A DNA stretch of 64,000 nucleotides from an uncultured Dehalococcoidia bacterium (GTDB taxonomy: Bacteria > Chloroflexota > Dehalococcoidia > Lucifugimonadales > GCA-2712585). Where the stretch lies: the NCBI GenBank assembly GCA_951812825.1, contig OX638324.1, positions 1,487,141 to 1,551,140 on the forward strand, in the 5' to 3' direction. How positions within the stretch are numbered: position 1 is the stretch's first letter; every line of letters begins with the position of its first letter. A program made the position numbers and the translations under genes. The notes beneath the pieces were generated by a model, which saw only the letters and a program-made list of their open reading frames with translations, was not told where the DNA came from and searched no databases. Of this stretch, positions 15,182 to 23,408 are shown piece after piece.

Positions 15182-15632
15182 GCACGCGGGGAGGTTAGAG
15201 ACCCGTCCCTACGGGGGGTTGGGGGGAGGGATGGGATTCGCTGTTGTTGTAGAGATGATTCGTTTTTGGGTGATTCGTTATGCTGTGTGGTGGAAACGAA
15301 GGGTGTTTTCCTTCGTAATTGGGGATTCGTAATTTGCTGTGGTGAAAACGAATGGGGCTTTCATTCACGGACATGTCGCCTGTTTCCTGGCATGGGTCCG
15401 GTGCGGGAGTGAATGGCTGAGGATGCCTCTCTTTTGCGAATGTGTGTTTCATAGGGAAAAGGATAACAGGCAGTGGGGGTTTGTGGCAAGGAGGAGATGT
15501 CACTTGGGGGGGTTGTTTCTGATGAAGGACGGCCCCCCGCCTGCAGATTCTTCTTCGCGGGGCCTCCTCAGAAAAAAGTGGGGGCTGGGAAGTTCTGACG
15601 CGATTCCGCTAGTATGAGACAATGGCGCGGTC
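15182..15632. other. Intergenic region with GATTCG repeat array
   Basis: A 451-nt gap without a supported gene. Near its left end a degraded hairpin of family C (GAGGTTAGAGACCCGTCCC) follows the DM13 stop. The centre is a cluster of GATTCG-containing units described separately. A reading frame of 92 codons exists at the right but has no recognisable product or ribosome-binding site. Confidence 0.6.
15235..15357 (+). repeat. GATTCG...GTGGTGRAAACGAA repeat cluster
   Basis: GATTCG occurs at 15235, 15257, 15272 and 15324. The last two begin imperfect tandem units of about 52 nt that share GATTCGT, a T-rich stretch, CTGTGTGGTG or CTGTGGTG, and (A)AAACGAA followed by a run of G and a TTTTC/CTTTC arm that pairs back to the GAAAAC region. 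A third copy is at 58221-58250 upstream of the MoeB gene and downstream of the rrf2 gene. GATTCGT and ACGAAT(C) are inverted repeats, so each unit can fold. Confidence 0.6.
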
Positions 15633-16925
15633 ATGTTCATGCCTCCATTTGTGAACATCTACCAACGCATCAGCGGCTCCTTCTACGGCTGGAGGCTGGT
15701 GACCCTCAGCTTCTTCATGCTGACCCTTTCGTCGCTGGTCTCGTTCCAGGGGACGGGGACTTTTGTGGTGGCGTTGGAGCGGCATTTCGGTTGGAGTCGC
15801 ACGCTGCTTTCCGGGGCCTTCGCACTGACGCGGGTACAGGGGGCCGCGCTAGGCCCCATCGAAGGATATCTCATCGACAAGTTCGGGCCGCGGCGTATGG
15901 TGATGGCAGGATTCATCGTCATGGGCACTGGATTTGTTCTCTTTTCGCTGGTGCAAACGGCTTGGCACTTCTACGTGGCCTTCGTGGTCATCAGTCTGGG
16001 AGCAGGGCTTGGGGGATGGCTGGCCATGATTGCCGCCGTGACCAACTGGTTCATCAGGCACCGGGCGCTGGCGCTGTCCATCGGCATGTCGGGCACACAC
16101 GTGGCCGGGCTGCTGGTGCCCATTCTCGCGAGCAGCATCGAGTCCTTCGGATTCCAGAGGGTGGCCCTTGGGACGGGAATTCTGCTGCTGGCCATCGCCG
16201 TTCCGGCCGGGCGGATGGTGCGAAACTACCCCGAGGAGTACGGGCTGGTCCCCGACGGCGAGTCGGAAGCAACGGAGTCGGAAGGCGCTTCGGAACCCGG
16301 TGGAGAACCGGAGCCGGCCTTCAGCGCAAGGGAAGCGCTCAGAACCCGCGCCTTCTGGTGCATCGCGATAGCCCACATCGCATCGGCGGTGCCGATAGTT
16401 ACGTTGTCCATACACCTGGTGCCGAAGTTGACGGACATCGGGCTATCACTGCCGATGGCGGGGGTGGTGGTGGCGACTTACACCATGGTGGCGCTGCCCA
16501 TCCAGTTCCTCTCCGGCTTTCTGGGGGACAAGTTTCCCAAGCCGCCGCTGATCTTCTTCTTCCTCTCGTTGCAGGCGATTGCGCTGCTGGTAATCGCGGT
16601 GACCACCAGCATTGTCGGGGCCTTCATCTTCGCGGCGCTGTTCGGAGTGGCCTTCGGCGGGCGCATGCCGCTGCTCTTTTCCATACGGGGAGAATACTTT
16701 GGGCGGAAGTCCTTCGCGACGATAATGGGGATGTCCCAGCTGCCTTCGAACTTCATGATGATAGGCGCGCCGCTGTTTGCGGGGTACATGTTCGACACGA
16801 CGGGGTCGTACTTTGTGCCGTTCAGCTTCTTCGCAGCCTTCACCTTCCTGGGGGCGTTTCTGATTCTGTTCGCGAAGAAGCCGAAGCCTCCACACCAGCT
16901 ATCACAGCCCTGGAAACCGGGTTAG
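15633..16925 (+). CDS. MFS transporter (monocarboxylate/oxalate-type)
   Basis: A 430-residue carrier with about 12 hydrophobic segments: the opening FYGWRLVTLSFFMLTLSS and HFGWSRTLLSGAFAL are characteristic of MCT/OFA-like bacterial MFS proteins common in Chloroflexota. The TM2-3 loop GYLIDKFGPRRMVMAG fits motif A. The central loop is acidic (ESEATESEGASEPGGEPEP). The start may be ATG 15633 or ATG 15639; neither has a strong Shine-Dalgarno sequence. It converges with nadX with only 2 nt between stop codons. Substrate unknown, probably an organic anion. Confidence 0.87.
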   Translation: MFMPPFVNIYQRISGSFYGWRLVTLSFFMLTLSSLVSFQGTGTFVVALERHFGWSRTLLSGAFALTRVQGAALGPIEGYLIDKFGPRRMVMAGFIVMGTGFVLFSLVQTAWHFYVAFVVISLGAGLGGWLAMIAAVTNWFIRHRALALSIGMSGTHVAGLLVPILASSIESFGFQRVALGTGILLLAIAVPAGRMVRNYPEEYGLVPDGESEATESEGASEPGGEPEPAFSAREALRTRAFWCIAIAHIASAVPIVTLSIHLVPKLTDIGLSLPMAGVVVATYTMVALPIQFLSGFLGDKFPKPPLIFFFLSLQAIALLVIAVTTSIVGAFIFAALFGVAFGGRMPLLFSIRGEYFGRKSFATIMGMSQLPSNFMMIGAPLFAGYMFDTTGSYFVPFSFFAAFTFLGAFLILFAKKPKPPHQLSQPWKPG

Positions 16926-16927
16926 AG

Positions 16928-17746
16928 TCAGGTGCCGATGCGGGGGCCGGAGGTGCAGGCCTCGCGGAGGGTCTCCAGAACGGAGAGGATGGCGAGGTAG
17001 CTGGTCTTGGGGTTACGGTCGTGGGGGCGGTTTTCCAGGGTGAAGCGCATGACGCCAAAGCTGCCGCGGGCGTAGATCTGGTGGACGTTGCCGGGGGAAT
17101 CCGGATCGGCGACGACTTTAACGCGGGTCTTGTCCGGCCCCAGGCCCGCCAGGCTGAGGGTGGCGCCCACGTTGACGTTGGCGGGAAAGAGTTTTATTGC
17201 TTCCAAGGCAGAGCCATCGAAGATGACTTTCGCTTCCTGAATATCCTGGGTCTCCCATTGCTTGAAGCCGGGAGCGCCCATGAGGCCGCGCGGCGGCTTA
17301 GTGGTAGTCAGAAGCACTTCTTCCAGAAGGCCACGGGTAGCGCGGATGGCGTCGATGCCGCCGAGGGCGCCGGTGGGGATGATGAAGCGGAGACCGCGCT
17401 TCTCGGCGAGGGCGGCGAGGCGCTGGAACAGTTTGGTGTCGGTGAGGGCGCCGGAGCTGATGACGAGCAGGTCTTTGCCGGCGGCGAGGACATTTTCGGC
17501 GTGGGCTTTGACGGCGCTGGGGGAGGCGCACTCGACGACCATCTCCAGCGACGGGGCCGACAGGAACTCGTCCATGTCGGTGAAGGTGGGAACGGAGCCG
17601 CCAAGTTGCTGGGCCAGGGTATTAGCAACGGCGGCGTCCATATCGAAGAGGGCCACGAGTTGGGCGCCGCCAACGCGTCCTTCGGAAACCTGGGTGGCGA
17701 TTTCCGTGCCGATGGCGCCGCAGCCAATCAAACCTATCTTGGTCAC
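16928..17746 (-). CDS. nadX: L-aspartate dehydrogenase
   Basis: A 272-residue NAD(P)-dependent enzyme converting L-aspartate to iminoaspartate, the first step of de novo NAD synthesis in organisms that lack NadB. The Rossmann start IGLIGCGAIGTEIA, the segment SSGALTDTKLF, the highly typical IPTGALGGIDAIRA, the NVNVGATLSLAG strand, NVHQIYARG with the probable catalytic His, and the C-terminal NPKTSYLAILSVL all match NadX/AspDH. The start is GTG 17746 with GAGGG 5-6 nt upstream. A strong promoter lies at 17840-17869. Alternative assignment as a different homoserine-dehydrogenase-like oxidoreductase is unlikely. Confidence 0.9.
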   Translation of the reverse strand: MTKIGLIGCGAIGTEIATQVSEGRVGGAQLVALFDMDAAVANTLAQQLGGSVPTFTDMDEFLSAPSLEMVVECASPSAVKAHAENVLAAGKDLLVISSGALTDTKLFQRLAALAEKRGLRFIIPTGALGGIDAIRATRGLLEEVLLTTTKPPRGLMGAPGFKQWETQDIQEAKVIFDGSALEAIKLFPANVNVGATLSLAGLGPDKTRVKVVADPDSPGNVHQIYARGSFGVMRFTLENRPHDRNPKTSYLAILSVLETLREACTSGPRIGT

Positions 17747-17839
17747 TTAACCCTCGCTAATGGACGTTTGCAATCTGAGATTTTCGGACTCTCCGTTATT
17801 GATGCTGAATCCCCGTACGGGAGTCCTCCAACCTTTCGG

Positions 17840-17869
17840 ATTATAGGAGGGGCGTTCTTGAGCGGTCAA
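17840..17869 (-). promoter_or_regulatory. Promoter of nadX
   Basis: On the minus strand TTGACC (17869-17864), 18-nt spacer and a perfect TATAAT (17845-17840). The leader of about 85 nt contains the palindrome CCCGTACGGG (near 17812-17821), which could be an operator or hairpin; no known NAD-related riboswitch was recognised. Confidence 0.65.
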
Positions 17870-17956
17870 GCAGGAGGGGCGGAGGGAGGATGGGGTAGGG
17901 TATGGCGGACCGGGGATGGTCTCCTGCCTTCGGAGAGCTTTGAAAAACCCCTTAAT

Positions 17957-18047
17957 CGTCACTCCCGCGAAGAGCCTGTCCCCGCGAAAGTGGGGGCGAG
18001 AGTCCATACGCCACCCCACCTGGATACCCGTTTTCGCCGGAATGACG
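17957..18047. repeat. MITE/REP-like element with terminal inverted repeats
   Basis: CGTCACTCCCGCGAA (17957-17971) and the reverse complement of 18033-18047 (CGTCATTCCGGCGAA) match at 13 of 15 positions, bounding a 91-nt element with internal CCCGCG and TGGGGGCGAG segments. It sits in the 318-nt gap between nadX and the DUF503 gene. A related half element, GGATTCCTGCCTCCGCGGG, is at 51853-51871. No coding capacity is present. Confidence 0.6.
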
Positions 18048-18064
18048 GATTGGGGTGATATTGA

Positions 18065-18358
18065 TTAGAGGGCCGGGGTTACCTCCACTTCGTGGTCTAT
18101 CAACTCCGTATCCGGCCTGAGGTGGAGGATGAAGTTGACGACCGAATCAATGGTGTCAGAGGTGTGCTGGGGGTTGTTGCTTACGCAGCAGACGCCGAGG
18201 GTCAATTTCTGCCACAGGTCGTTGTCGTCCACCTCGGCGATGGCAACGTTGAACTTGTTTGAGACCTGGGCTATCAGGGAGCGGGAGACGCGTCGCTTCT
18301 CCTTAAGGCTGCGAACCCCGTGAAGGCGGAGGGACAGACGACAGACACCTACGTTCAT
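18065..18358 (-). CDS. DUF503 (YlxP-like) family protein
   Basis: A 97-residue protein matching the DUF503/YlxP family: MNVGVCRLSLRLHGVRSLKEKR followed by SLIAQVSNKFNVAIAEVD and the terminal VNFILHLRPDTELIDHEVEV. Family members often sit next to infB-rbfA and may act in ribosome function; here the gene is about 35 kb from that cluster. ATG 18358 is the family N-terminus and no Shine-Dalgarno sequence precedes it; instead a TATACT -10 element ends 7 nt before it, consistent with a leaderless mRNA. Confidence 0.85.
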   Translation of the reverse strand: MNVGVCRLSLRLHGVRSLKEKRRVSRSLIAQVSNKFNVAIAEVDDNDLWQKLTLGVCCVSNNPQHTSDTIDSVVNFILHLRPDTELIDHEVEVTPAL

Positions 18359-18365
18359 AGGGAGC

Positions 18366-18394
18366 AGTATAGAGGGGGCCGTCGGGGGCCACAA
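18366..18394 (-). promoter_or_regulatory. Promoter of DUF503 gene, leaderless arrangement
   Basis: On the minus strand TTGTGG (18394-18389), 17-nt spacer, TATACT (18371-18366), then 7 nt to the ATG at 18358. Confidence 0.6.
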
Positions 18395-18466
18395 GGAAGG
18401 TTGAATGGGGCCCGGCGTTGTGTCCAGGGATAAGTTGGAATAGACTCTGAGCCGGAGGGTTCATCT

Positions 18467-19447
18467 TTGGACGTACTATTCGACCGGGGGATATACCTGC
18501 CCAGCCTGGACCTGTGGCTGGATTCCAAGCGGAAGCAGCCCGTTGGTTACATATCCCATGCCCACGCCGACCACACGGCGGCTCACCGGAAGCCCATACT
18601 CACTCCGGGTACGGCGATTCTGCTTCGCAAGCTGCTGCGTCGCTCGGAGCCGCAAATGCTGGAGTACGGAGAGGAGTACCACACGCCGCGGTATTCGCTG
18701 AAGCTCTACCCATCGGGCCACTGCCTGGGTTCGGCATTGGCGCTGGTGCATTGCAAGGCGACGGGTGAGCGCATCCTCTACACAGGAGATTTCCGGGTGA
18801 AGCCGAATCCCACCGCAGAGCCGCTGGGCACGGTGCCCTGCGACGTGCTCATCATGGAGTCCACCTACGGCCGGAAGGACTACGTTTTTCCGCCCCAGGA
18901 TGAGGTGCTGTCTGACTTCTTTGGCAGGGTGCTAGATTGGATTGATGCAGGGGGTACGCCGGTGGTGCTGGCCTACCGGACGGGGAAGGCCCAGGAGCTG
19001 CTGCACCACCTGCTGGCGCGGGGCTATTCCGTGGCGTTGGAAGAAGGGGCCTACGAGGTGACCCGCAGCTACGAGGAGGCGGGGGTGCGGTTCCCCGGTG
19101 ATTACCGGGCATTCGACGGAACGGTCCGGGACGGAGAGGCGTTGATATTCCCATCGGGGCGACGGACGCGTGAGGCGCTTTCGGGGATCAGGAACAAACG
19201 CTACTTCGGAATGTCCGGATGGGCGCTGAACGGAGAGCGGGCCCATTGGACGGGCGCGGACGTATCGTTCCCCTTCAGCGACCACGCCGACTACGAGGAA
19301 TTGCTGGCGTACGTGAAGGCGGTGGGTGCAAGGGAAGTATATACCGTTTATGGCTTCCCGGACCTGGCCCGTCAGCTTACGTCCACGGGATACCAGGCAG
19401 CGCACCTGGAGAAAGGCATGTCCAGCGTGCAGTTGAAGTTTGCGTAG
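18467..19447 (+). CDS. MBL-fold exonuclease (mRNA 3'-end processing factor / ligase-associated type)
   Basis: A 326-residue metallo-beta-lactamase-fold protein with SHAHADHTA (residues 30-38, the HxHxDH metal site), PSGHCLGSALAL, YTGDFRVKP (Asp ligand), MESTYGRKDY and SDHADYEELLAYV. This combination is found in the exonucleases annotated as DNA-ligase-associated or Cft2/CPSF-like. Such enzymes process RNA or DNA ends. The usual partners (ATP-dependent ligase, DEXH helicase) are not adjacent. The start is TTG 18467 with GGAGG about 8 nt before it. Confidence 0.85.
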   Translation: MDVLFDRGIYLPSLDLWLDSKRKQPVGYISHAHADHTAAHRKPILTPGTAILLRKLLRRSEPQMLEYGEEYHTPRYSLKLYPSGHCLGSALALVHCKATGERILYTGDFRVKPNPTAEPLGTVPCDVLIMESTYGRKDYVFPPQDEVLSDFFGRVLDWIDAGGTPVVLAYRTGKAQELLHHLLARGYSVALEEGAYEVTRSYEEAGVRFPGDYRAFDGTVRDGEALIFPSGRRTREALSGIRNKRYFGMSGWALNGERAHWTGADVSFPFSDHADYEELLAYVKAVGAREVYTVYGFPDLARQLTSTGYQAAHLEKGMSSVQLKFA

Positions 19448-19486
19448 AGAGCATCAGGAGATGCTTGAGGATAAGGAGAAGAAGGA

Positions 19487-19804
19487 ATGATACGGCTTAC
19501 GGTCATGTATCCCAACCTGAAGGGGTCCCACTTCGACTGGGACTACTACGTGAAGGTGCATACGCCGCTGGCGAAGAAATACTTCGGGGATACGGTTATC
19601 AAGTGGGAGATCGACCGGGGGGTGGAGGGTGAGGAATCGGGGGAGCCGGCGCCCTACCAGGTTGCGGCGTTCATCACGCTGACGTCCCTGGAAGATTTCC
19701 GCAGGATCTCAGCGGAGCACGGCAAGGAGTTGAAGGGGGACTTTCCCAACTACACGAACGTCTACCCCCACTTTCTCATCAGCGAAGTCGCCGTCAGCGA
19801 TTAG
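19487..19804 (+). CDS. EthD domain protein
   Basis: A 105-residue ferredoxin-like alpha+beta-barrel protein of the EthD family: MIRLTVMYPN, FDWDYYVKVHTPLAKKYFG and the C-terminal YPHFLISEVAV match. EthD-type proteins occur with ether- and aromatic-degrading oxygenases; most are uncharacterised. AAGGAG lies 9 nt before the ATG. It follows the MBL exonuclease gene by 39 nt and converges with a DHA2-type MFS gene 12 nt away. Confidence 0.85.
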   Translation: MIRLTVMYPNLKGSHFDWDYYVKVHTPLAKKYFGDTVIKWEIDRGVEGEESGEPAPYQVAAFITLTSLEDFRRISAEHGKELKGDFPNYTNVYPHFLISEVAVSD

Positions 19805-19816
19805 GCGGTGGCGGGG

Positions 19817-21334
19817 TCAGGGCGTCTCCACGGCATCGGACGTTTGGGGAGTGTCGGTGAAGTTGCGGGGAAGAAAGAAGGCCGACACCGCGCCCAGAAG
19901 AAGAACGATGCCCACCACCAGTCCGGCGTGGGAGAGGGCGACGGCGAAGGCTTCCGCCTGAGGGACGCTGCCGACCGCCGGGCCAAAGCTCTGCACCAAT
20001 TGGTAGTCCGCCGCAGGGTCTCTGGTCGCCAGTTCCGACCTCAGGGAGGAGAGGAACACGGAGGACACAAGGGCGATGCCGAGGGTGGCGGAAACGTTCT
20101 GGGTCATGTAGACGATGCCCGACGCGACGCCGGCCTTGTTCACGCCAAGGGAGTTGACGAGGACCGTGGTGGTGGTTACAAAGGCGGCAGCCCCGCCGAT
20201 GCTGGCCAGCAGCAGGCTTACCAGCAGGATGGGGTAGTCGGAATTGGCGTCGAAAGTGAGCCATAGGAAGGCGGCGACGCTGGTGATGAGCATTCCCAAG
20301 ACCATGGGCCATCGCAGGCTATAGTTGGCGGCAACCTTGCCCCAGAACAGGGTGGCCGCCACGATGGCCCCGCCAACGGGCAGGAAGAGCAAGCCCGCTT
20401 CCAGGGCGCTCTTGTGGAGGAAGTCCTGTAGATAGACGGTGCTCATGAATATCACCGGGACGAAGGCAAAGCCAGTGGCGAACCGGACCAGAACGCCGAC
20501 GCTGAAGGCCCGGTTTCGGAAGAAGCGCGGGTCCACAATGGGGTATTCTACTCGCGATTCAGTGATCACCAAGACAATCATCGAAACGCCGGCCAGGGCG
20601 AAGAGGACCAGGGTAGAAGAAGAGGTCCAGCCGTTTTCGTTGCCGCCCACTATGGCCAGGGCCAACATCATCACGGAAAGGGCGATGAGGACCACCCCCA
20701 GATAGTGGATGCGCCGGTCTATGGTCTCGTCCCGAGATTCTCTGACGGCAAACAGGATGATGCCTATGGCAACCAGAATCACGGGGACGTTCAGCAGGAA
20801 GATGGCGCGCCACGCCAGCAGCGACGTGAAGGCGCCGCCAATGAGGGGGCCGGCGACGAATCCCAGCGCGCCGATGCTTCCCCAAAGGCCGACGGCGGTG
20901 GCCAGGTTACGGCCCTGGTAGGCTGCGGTCAACACGGAGAGGGAGCCGGGCATCATCATGGCGCTTCCAATGGCCTGGACCACCCGCGCCGTCAGCAGCA
21001 CCCTAATGTCCATGGAGAAGAATCCCACCAGGGAACCAACCGCAAACAGGGAGGCGCCCAGGACAAGGAAGCGTTTTCGTCCGAAGATATCGCCCAGCTT
21101 GCCTCCGACGATAACCAGGATGGCGAAAGTGAGGGTGTAGGCCTTGAGCACCCAGCTTCTCTCGACCAGGGTTACTTCCAGGTCACGCTGAATGGAAGGC
21201 AGGGCCAGATTGATGATGGTAACGTCCAGCGCCACCAGAAAGACGGCGAGGCAGGTTGCCAGCAGGATCAGCCGACGCTTCAGGACGTTAGACAGGTCAG
21301 TTGGGTTTCGCAAAAACAATGGCACTTCCGGCAA
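19817..21334 (-). CDS. MFS transporter, DHA2 (EmrB/QacA) drug efflux type
   Basis: A 505-residue, 14-TM-type carrier. Hallmarks are LAVFLVALDVTIINLALPSI (DHA2 motif D1), GGKLGDIFGRKRFLVLG (motif A), WGSIGALGFVAGPLIGGAFT (motif C) and WRAIFLLNVPV. It should export drugs or other hydrophobic compounds using the proton gradient. The start is TTG 21334 and lacks an obvious Shine-Dalgarno sequence. It shows no frame damage and is followed on the same strand by a degenerate MFS gene upstream. No regulator gene of the TetR or MarR type is adjacent. Confidence 0.9.
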   Translation of the reverse strand: MPEVPLFLRNPTDLSNVLKRRLILLATCLAVFLVALDVTIINLALPSIQRDLEVTLVERSWVLKAYTLTFAILVIVGGKLGDIFGRKRFLVLGASLFAVGSLVGFFSMDIRVLLTARVVQAIGSAMMMPGSLSVLTAAYQGRNLATAVGLWGSIGALGFVAGPLIGGAFTSLLAWRAIFLLNVPVILVAIGIILFAVRESRDETIDRRIHYLGVVLIALSVMMLALAIVGGNENGWTSSSTLVLFALAGVSMIVLVITESRVEYPIVDPRFFRNRAFSVGVLVRFATGFAFVPVIFMSTVYLQDFLHKSALEAGLLFLPVGGAIVAATLFWGKVAANYSLRWPMVLGMLITSVAAFLWLTFDANSDYPILLVSLLLASIGGAAAFVTTTTVLVNSLGVNKAGVASGIVYMTQNVSATLGIALVSSVFLSSLRSELATRDPAADYQLVQSFGPAVGSVPQAEAFAVALSHAGLVVGIVLLLGAVSAFFLPRNFTDTPQTSDAVETP

Positions 21335-21410
21335 ATGCTAGCGAGGTGGAATATTCGGGCCAGTATACACCAGAGCAGGCGCTTGCGAGGATGGCTGGGA
21401 GGGGGCCAGT

Positions 21411-22760
21411 TTAGGCCGCATCTCCGGCGCCGGCAGGGGCAGCCGTCAATGGCGCCTGGCCGGGTTCAGACCCCTGGGGAAGGCCGGGTTTGCCTCGCTT
21501 CTCGTGAATGCTGAGGACCAGCACGACGGAGATGACCAGGAGGACCAGGTTGGACCAGATAGCCAAGTCGTAGGTGCCGCGGGCGTCGTAGAGGAAGCCG
21601 CCGAGGGCAGCGCCAAAGCCGGAGCCGAGGGGCATGACGGCAAACATGGTTCCGTAGATGGTGCCCAGATTTCTGATGCCGAACCTGTCGGAGGCGAAGG
21701 CGGCGGTGAGGGCCACCACGGCGTTCCAGGACAGACCCACAAGGACGATGCCGGTTATGAGGGTGGCGAGACCCATTGCGGGTATGTTGAGGAGGGGTAT
21801 GCCCATGGAGAGCAGGACCAGTACGAAGCCGACACAGCGGAGGCCGTAGGAGAAGCTGAGGTAGGACCTGCGTCCGTGCCTATCGGAGAGGTGGCCCAAG
21901 ACCAGCGCGCCCAGGATGGCGCAAGCGCCGATGAGGCTGAAGGTGCCGGCAGCCATGTACGAGCTGTATCCCAGGTCGGTGATGTAGGCCACGATGTGAG
22001 CGTTCACGAAGCTCATTGTGTAGCCTCATACGAAGTAGCCAAAGGTGAGTTTCCAGAAGAAGGGCGTCTTCATCGCATCGACAAGGGTCGAATCTCGGAA
22101 GGCAAGCGCCGGGTTCGGGTCCTGTTCGTCGGCGGTGGAGACGGTTGGAGGGGCGCCCTCGGGCTTCAGCCCCACATCTTCCGGGCGATTCTTAATGAGC
22201 AGCAGCCCAATGGGGAAAATAACCAGCAATAACAGGACGCCCAGGAACTGGTAGGCCTGCTGCCAGGCGAAAGTTTCCAGGAACAGGGTCGAGGCTGGCA
22301 CGAGCGCCACACCGCCGATGGCCCCGCCTCCGTTAATGAGTCCCAGGGTGAGGCCGCGTCGCTGGAAGAACCAGGAGCTGACGATTTTGGTCAGTGTCGG
22401 ACCTGCCGCCAGGGTGAGGCCGATGCTCATGACGGCGAAGATGGAAAAGAGGTGAACGAGGGTCTGGATATAGGGCAGAAGGAGCAGCATGGCTCCGACG
22501 ATGGCGATGCCGATGAGGGCCACGGCCTTGGGGCTGTATCTGTCGGCCAGATATCCGCCCACTGGACGCAGCAGACCTGAGAGCATGAAGGTGGTGCCGA
22601 AGGCGGTGGCGAGGACGGCGCGGCTCCAGTCGAACTCCTCGGACATGGGCTTGAGGAAGACGCCAAAGGAGAAGTGGCTGCCGGATGCGCCAAAGACGAT
22701 GAAGGCGCTGGCAAAGGTGACGACCCAGCCGTAGTAGAAGTTCCCTCGATTGAGCAACAT
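21411..22760 (-). pseudogene. MFS transporter interrupted by an in-frame TGA
   Basis: Two open segments in the same frame, 22760-22026 (244 residues, MLLNRGNFYYGWVVTFASAF onward) and 22025-21411 (continuing GYTMSFVNAHIVAYITDLG), together form one complete ~449-residue MCT/OFA-like MFS protein. They are separated only by a TGA at 22028-22026, in the context LTFGYFV-stop-GYTMSF, where relatives usually have a Cys or similar small residue. A one-base change from TGC or TGT would explain it. Possibilities are a recent nonsense mutation, an assembly error, or unlikely selenocysteine readthrough. An ATG 9 nt after the stop (22016) could in principle restart a C-terminal fragment. The promoter at 22770-22798 is intact. 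Confidence 0.75.
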
Positions 22761-22769
22761 GACAAGGCT

Positions 22770-22798
22770 ATCTTAGACAGTGGCGGCGGGGATGACAA
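22770..22798 (-). promoter_or_regulatory. Promoter of the interrupted MFS gene, leaderless arrangement
   Basis: On the minus strand TTGTCA (22798-22793), 17-nt spacer, TAAGAT (22775-22770) and only 9 nt to the ATG at 22760, with no Shine-Dalgarno sequence. The 14-nt core is shared with 6257-6270. Confidence 0.6.
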
Positions 22799-22900
22799 CG
22801 GGTTTAGCAGCGCAAGGGGCGGAAAGGCGGAGGAAGGGTGCGCCGATAGGTATGGGGGTGCTAGAATGAATGAGAAACATATGACGCAAGGACGTGAAGG

Positions 22901-23278
22901 ATGGGCGCAACTCATGTAACCGTAGCAATCCGCAACCCGGCGGAACGAGACCGGGTGTGGGAAGGCGAATTTCTGGTTGATACAGGCGCTACAGATTGCC
23001 TGGTTCCCCGCGCGGCATTGAATGCCATTGGACTGCAACCGCGAGGAAGGCGAACCTACGAACTTGCCGACGGCAGTGAAATCCAATTCGACGTAGCAGT
23101 TGCCGAAGTGGAGTTCATGGGCGACTTCGTCGGCTCCACGATCCTGTTTGGGGATGACGACGCCGAGCCGCTGTTGGGAGTGACAGCGCTGGAGTCGATG
23201 GGCGTCGAGGTGGATCCGCTGAACCAGACGCTGAAGCGGCTGCCGGCGGTGCGGCTTAAGGGATTTCGGCCAGCTTAG
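22901..23278 (+). CDS. Single-domain retropepsin-like aspartic protease
   Basis: A 125-residue clan AA aspartic protease domain: FLVDTGATDCLVP carries the catalytic DTGA motif, YELADGSEIQFDVAVAEVE forms the flap region, and LLGVTALESMGVEVDPLNQTLKRLP is the family's second half ending. Bacterial single-domain members are presumed homodimeric; substrates are unknown. No signal peptide or membrane segment is visible. GAAGG lies directly before the ATG and an extended -10 (TGCTAGAAT near 22859-22867) precedes it. It stands alone between the MFS pseudogene and the hydantoinase gene. Confidence 0.8.
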   Translation: MGATHVTVAIRNPAERDRVWEGEFLVDTGATDCLVPRAALNAIGLQPRGRRTYELADGSEIQFDVAVAEVEFMGDFVGSTILFGDDDAEPLLGVTALESMGVEVDPLNQTLKRLPAVRLKGFRPA

Positions 23279-23335
23279 CGCATGACGAGACAAGGGGGGA
23301 TGGTGGAGGGGGTTGCGGGAATGACGAGGAGGCGG

Positions 23336-23363
23336 TTGCCGAAATTCTGCTGCCGTCTATAAT
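23336..23363 (+). promoter_or_regulatory. Promoter of the hydantoinase cluster
   Basis: TTGCCG (23336-23341), 16-nt spacer, perfect TATAAT (23358-23363), 45 nt before ATG 23409. Confidence 0.6.
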
Positions 23364-23408
23364 AGCCACCATAGCTACCCCACAGCATTGGCCCGCGGGA
23401 GGCGCAGC

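Noticed and set aside
15339-15617. 92-codon plus-strand open frame in the repeat-bearing gap
   Set aside because: No start signal, no homology, partly inside the GATTCG repeat cluster.
15614-18058. Long plus-strand open frame of 814 codons
   Set aside because: It runs through the MFS gene in another frame and antisense to nadX; composition is Gly/Ala/Arg-rich, typical of a shadow of G+C-rich genes, with no recognisable domain.
22026-22028. Selenocysteine codon in the MFS gene
   Set aside because: MFS selenoproteins are not known, and I see no convincing SECIS hairpin just after the TGA; kept only as a point to verify.
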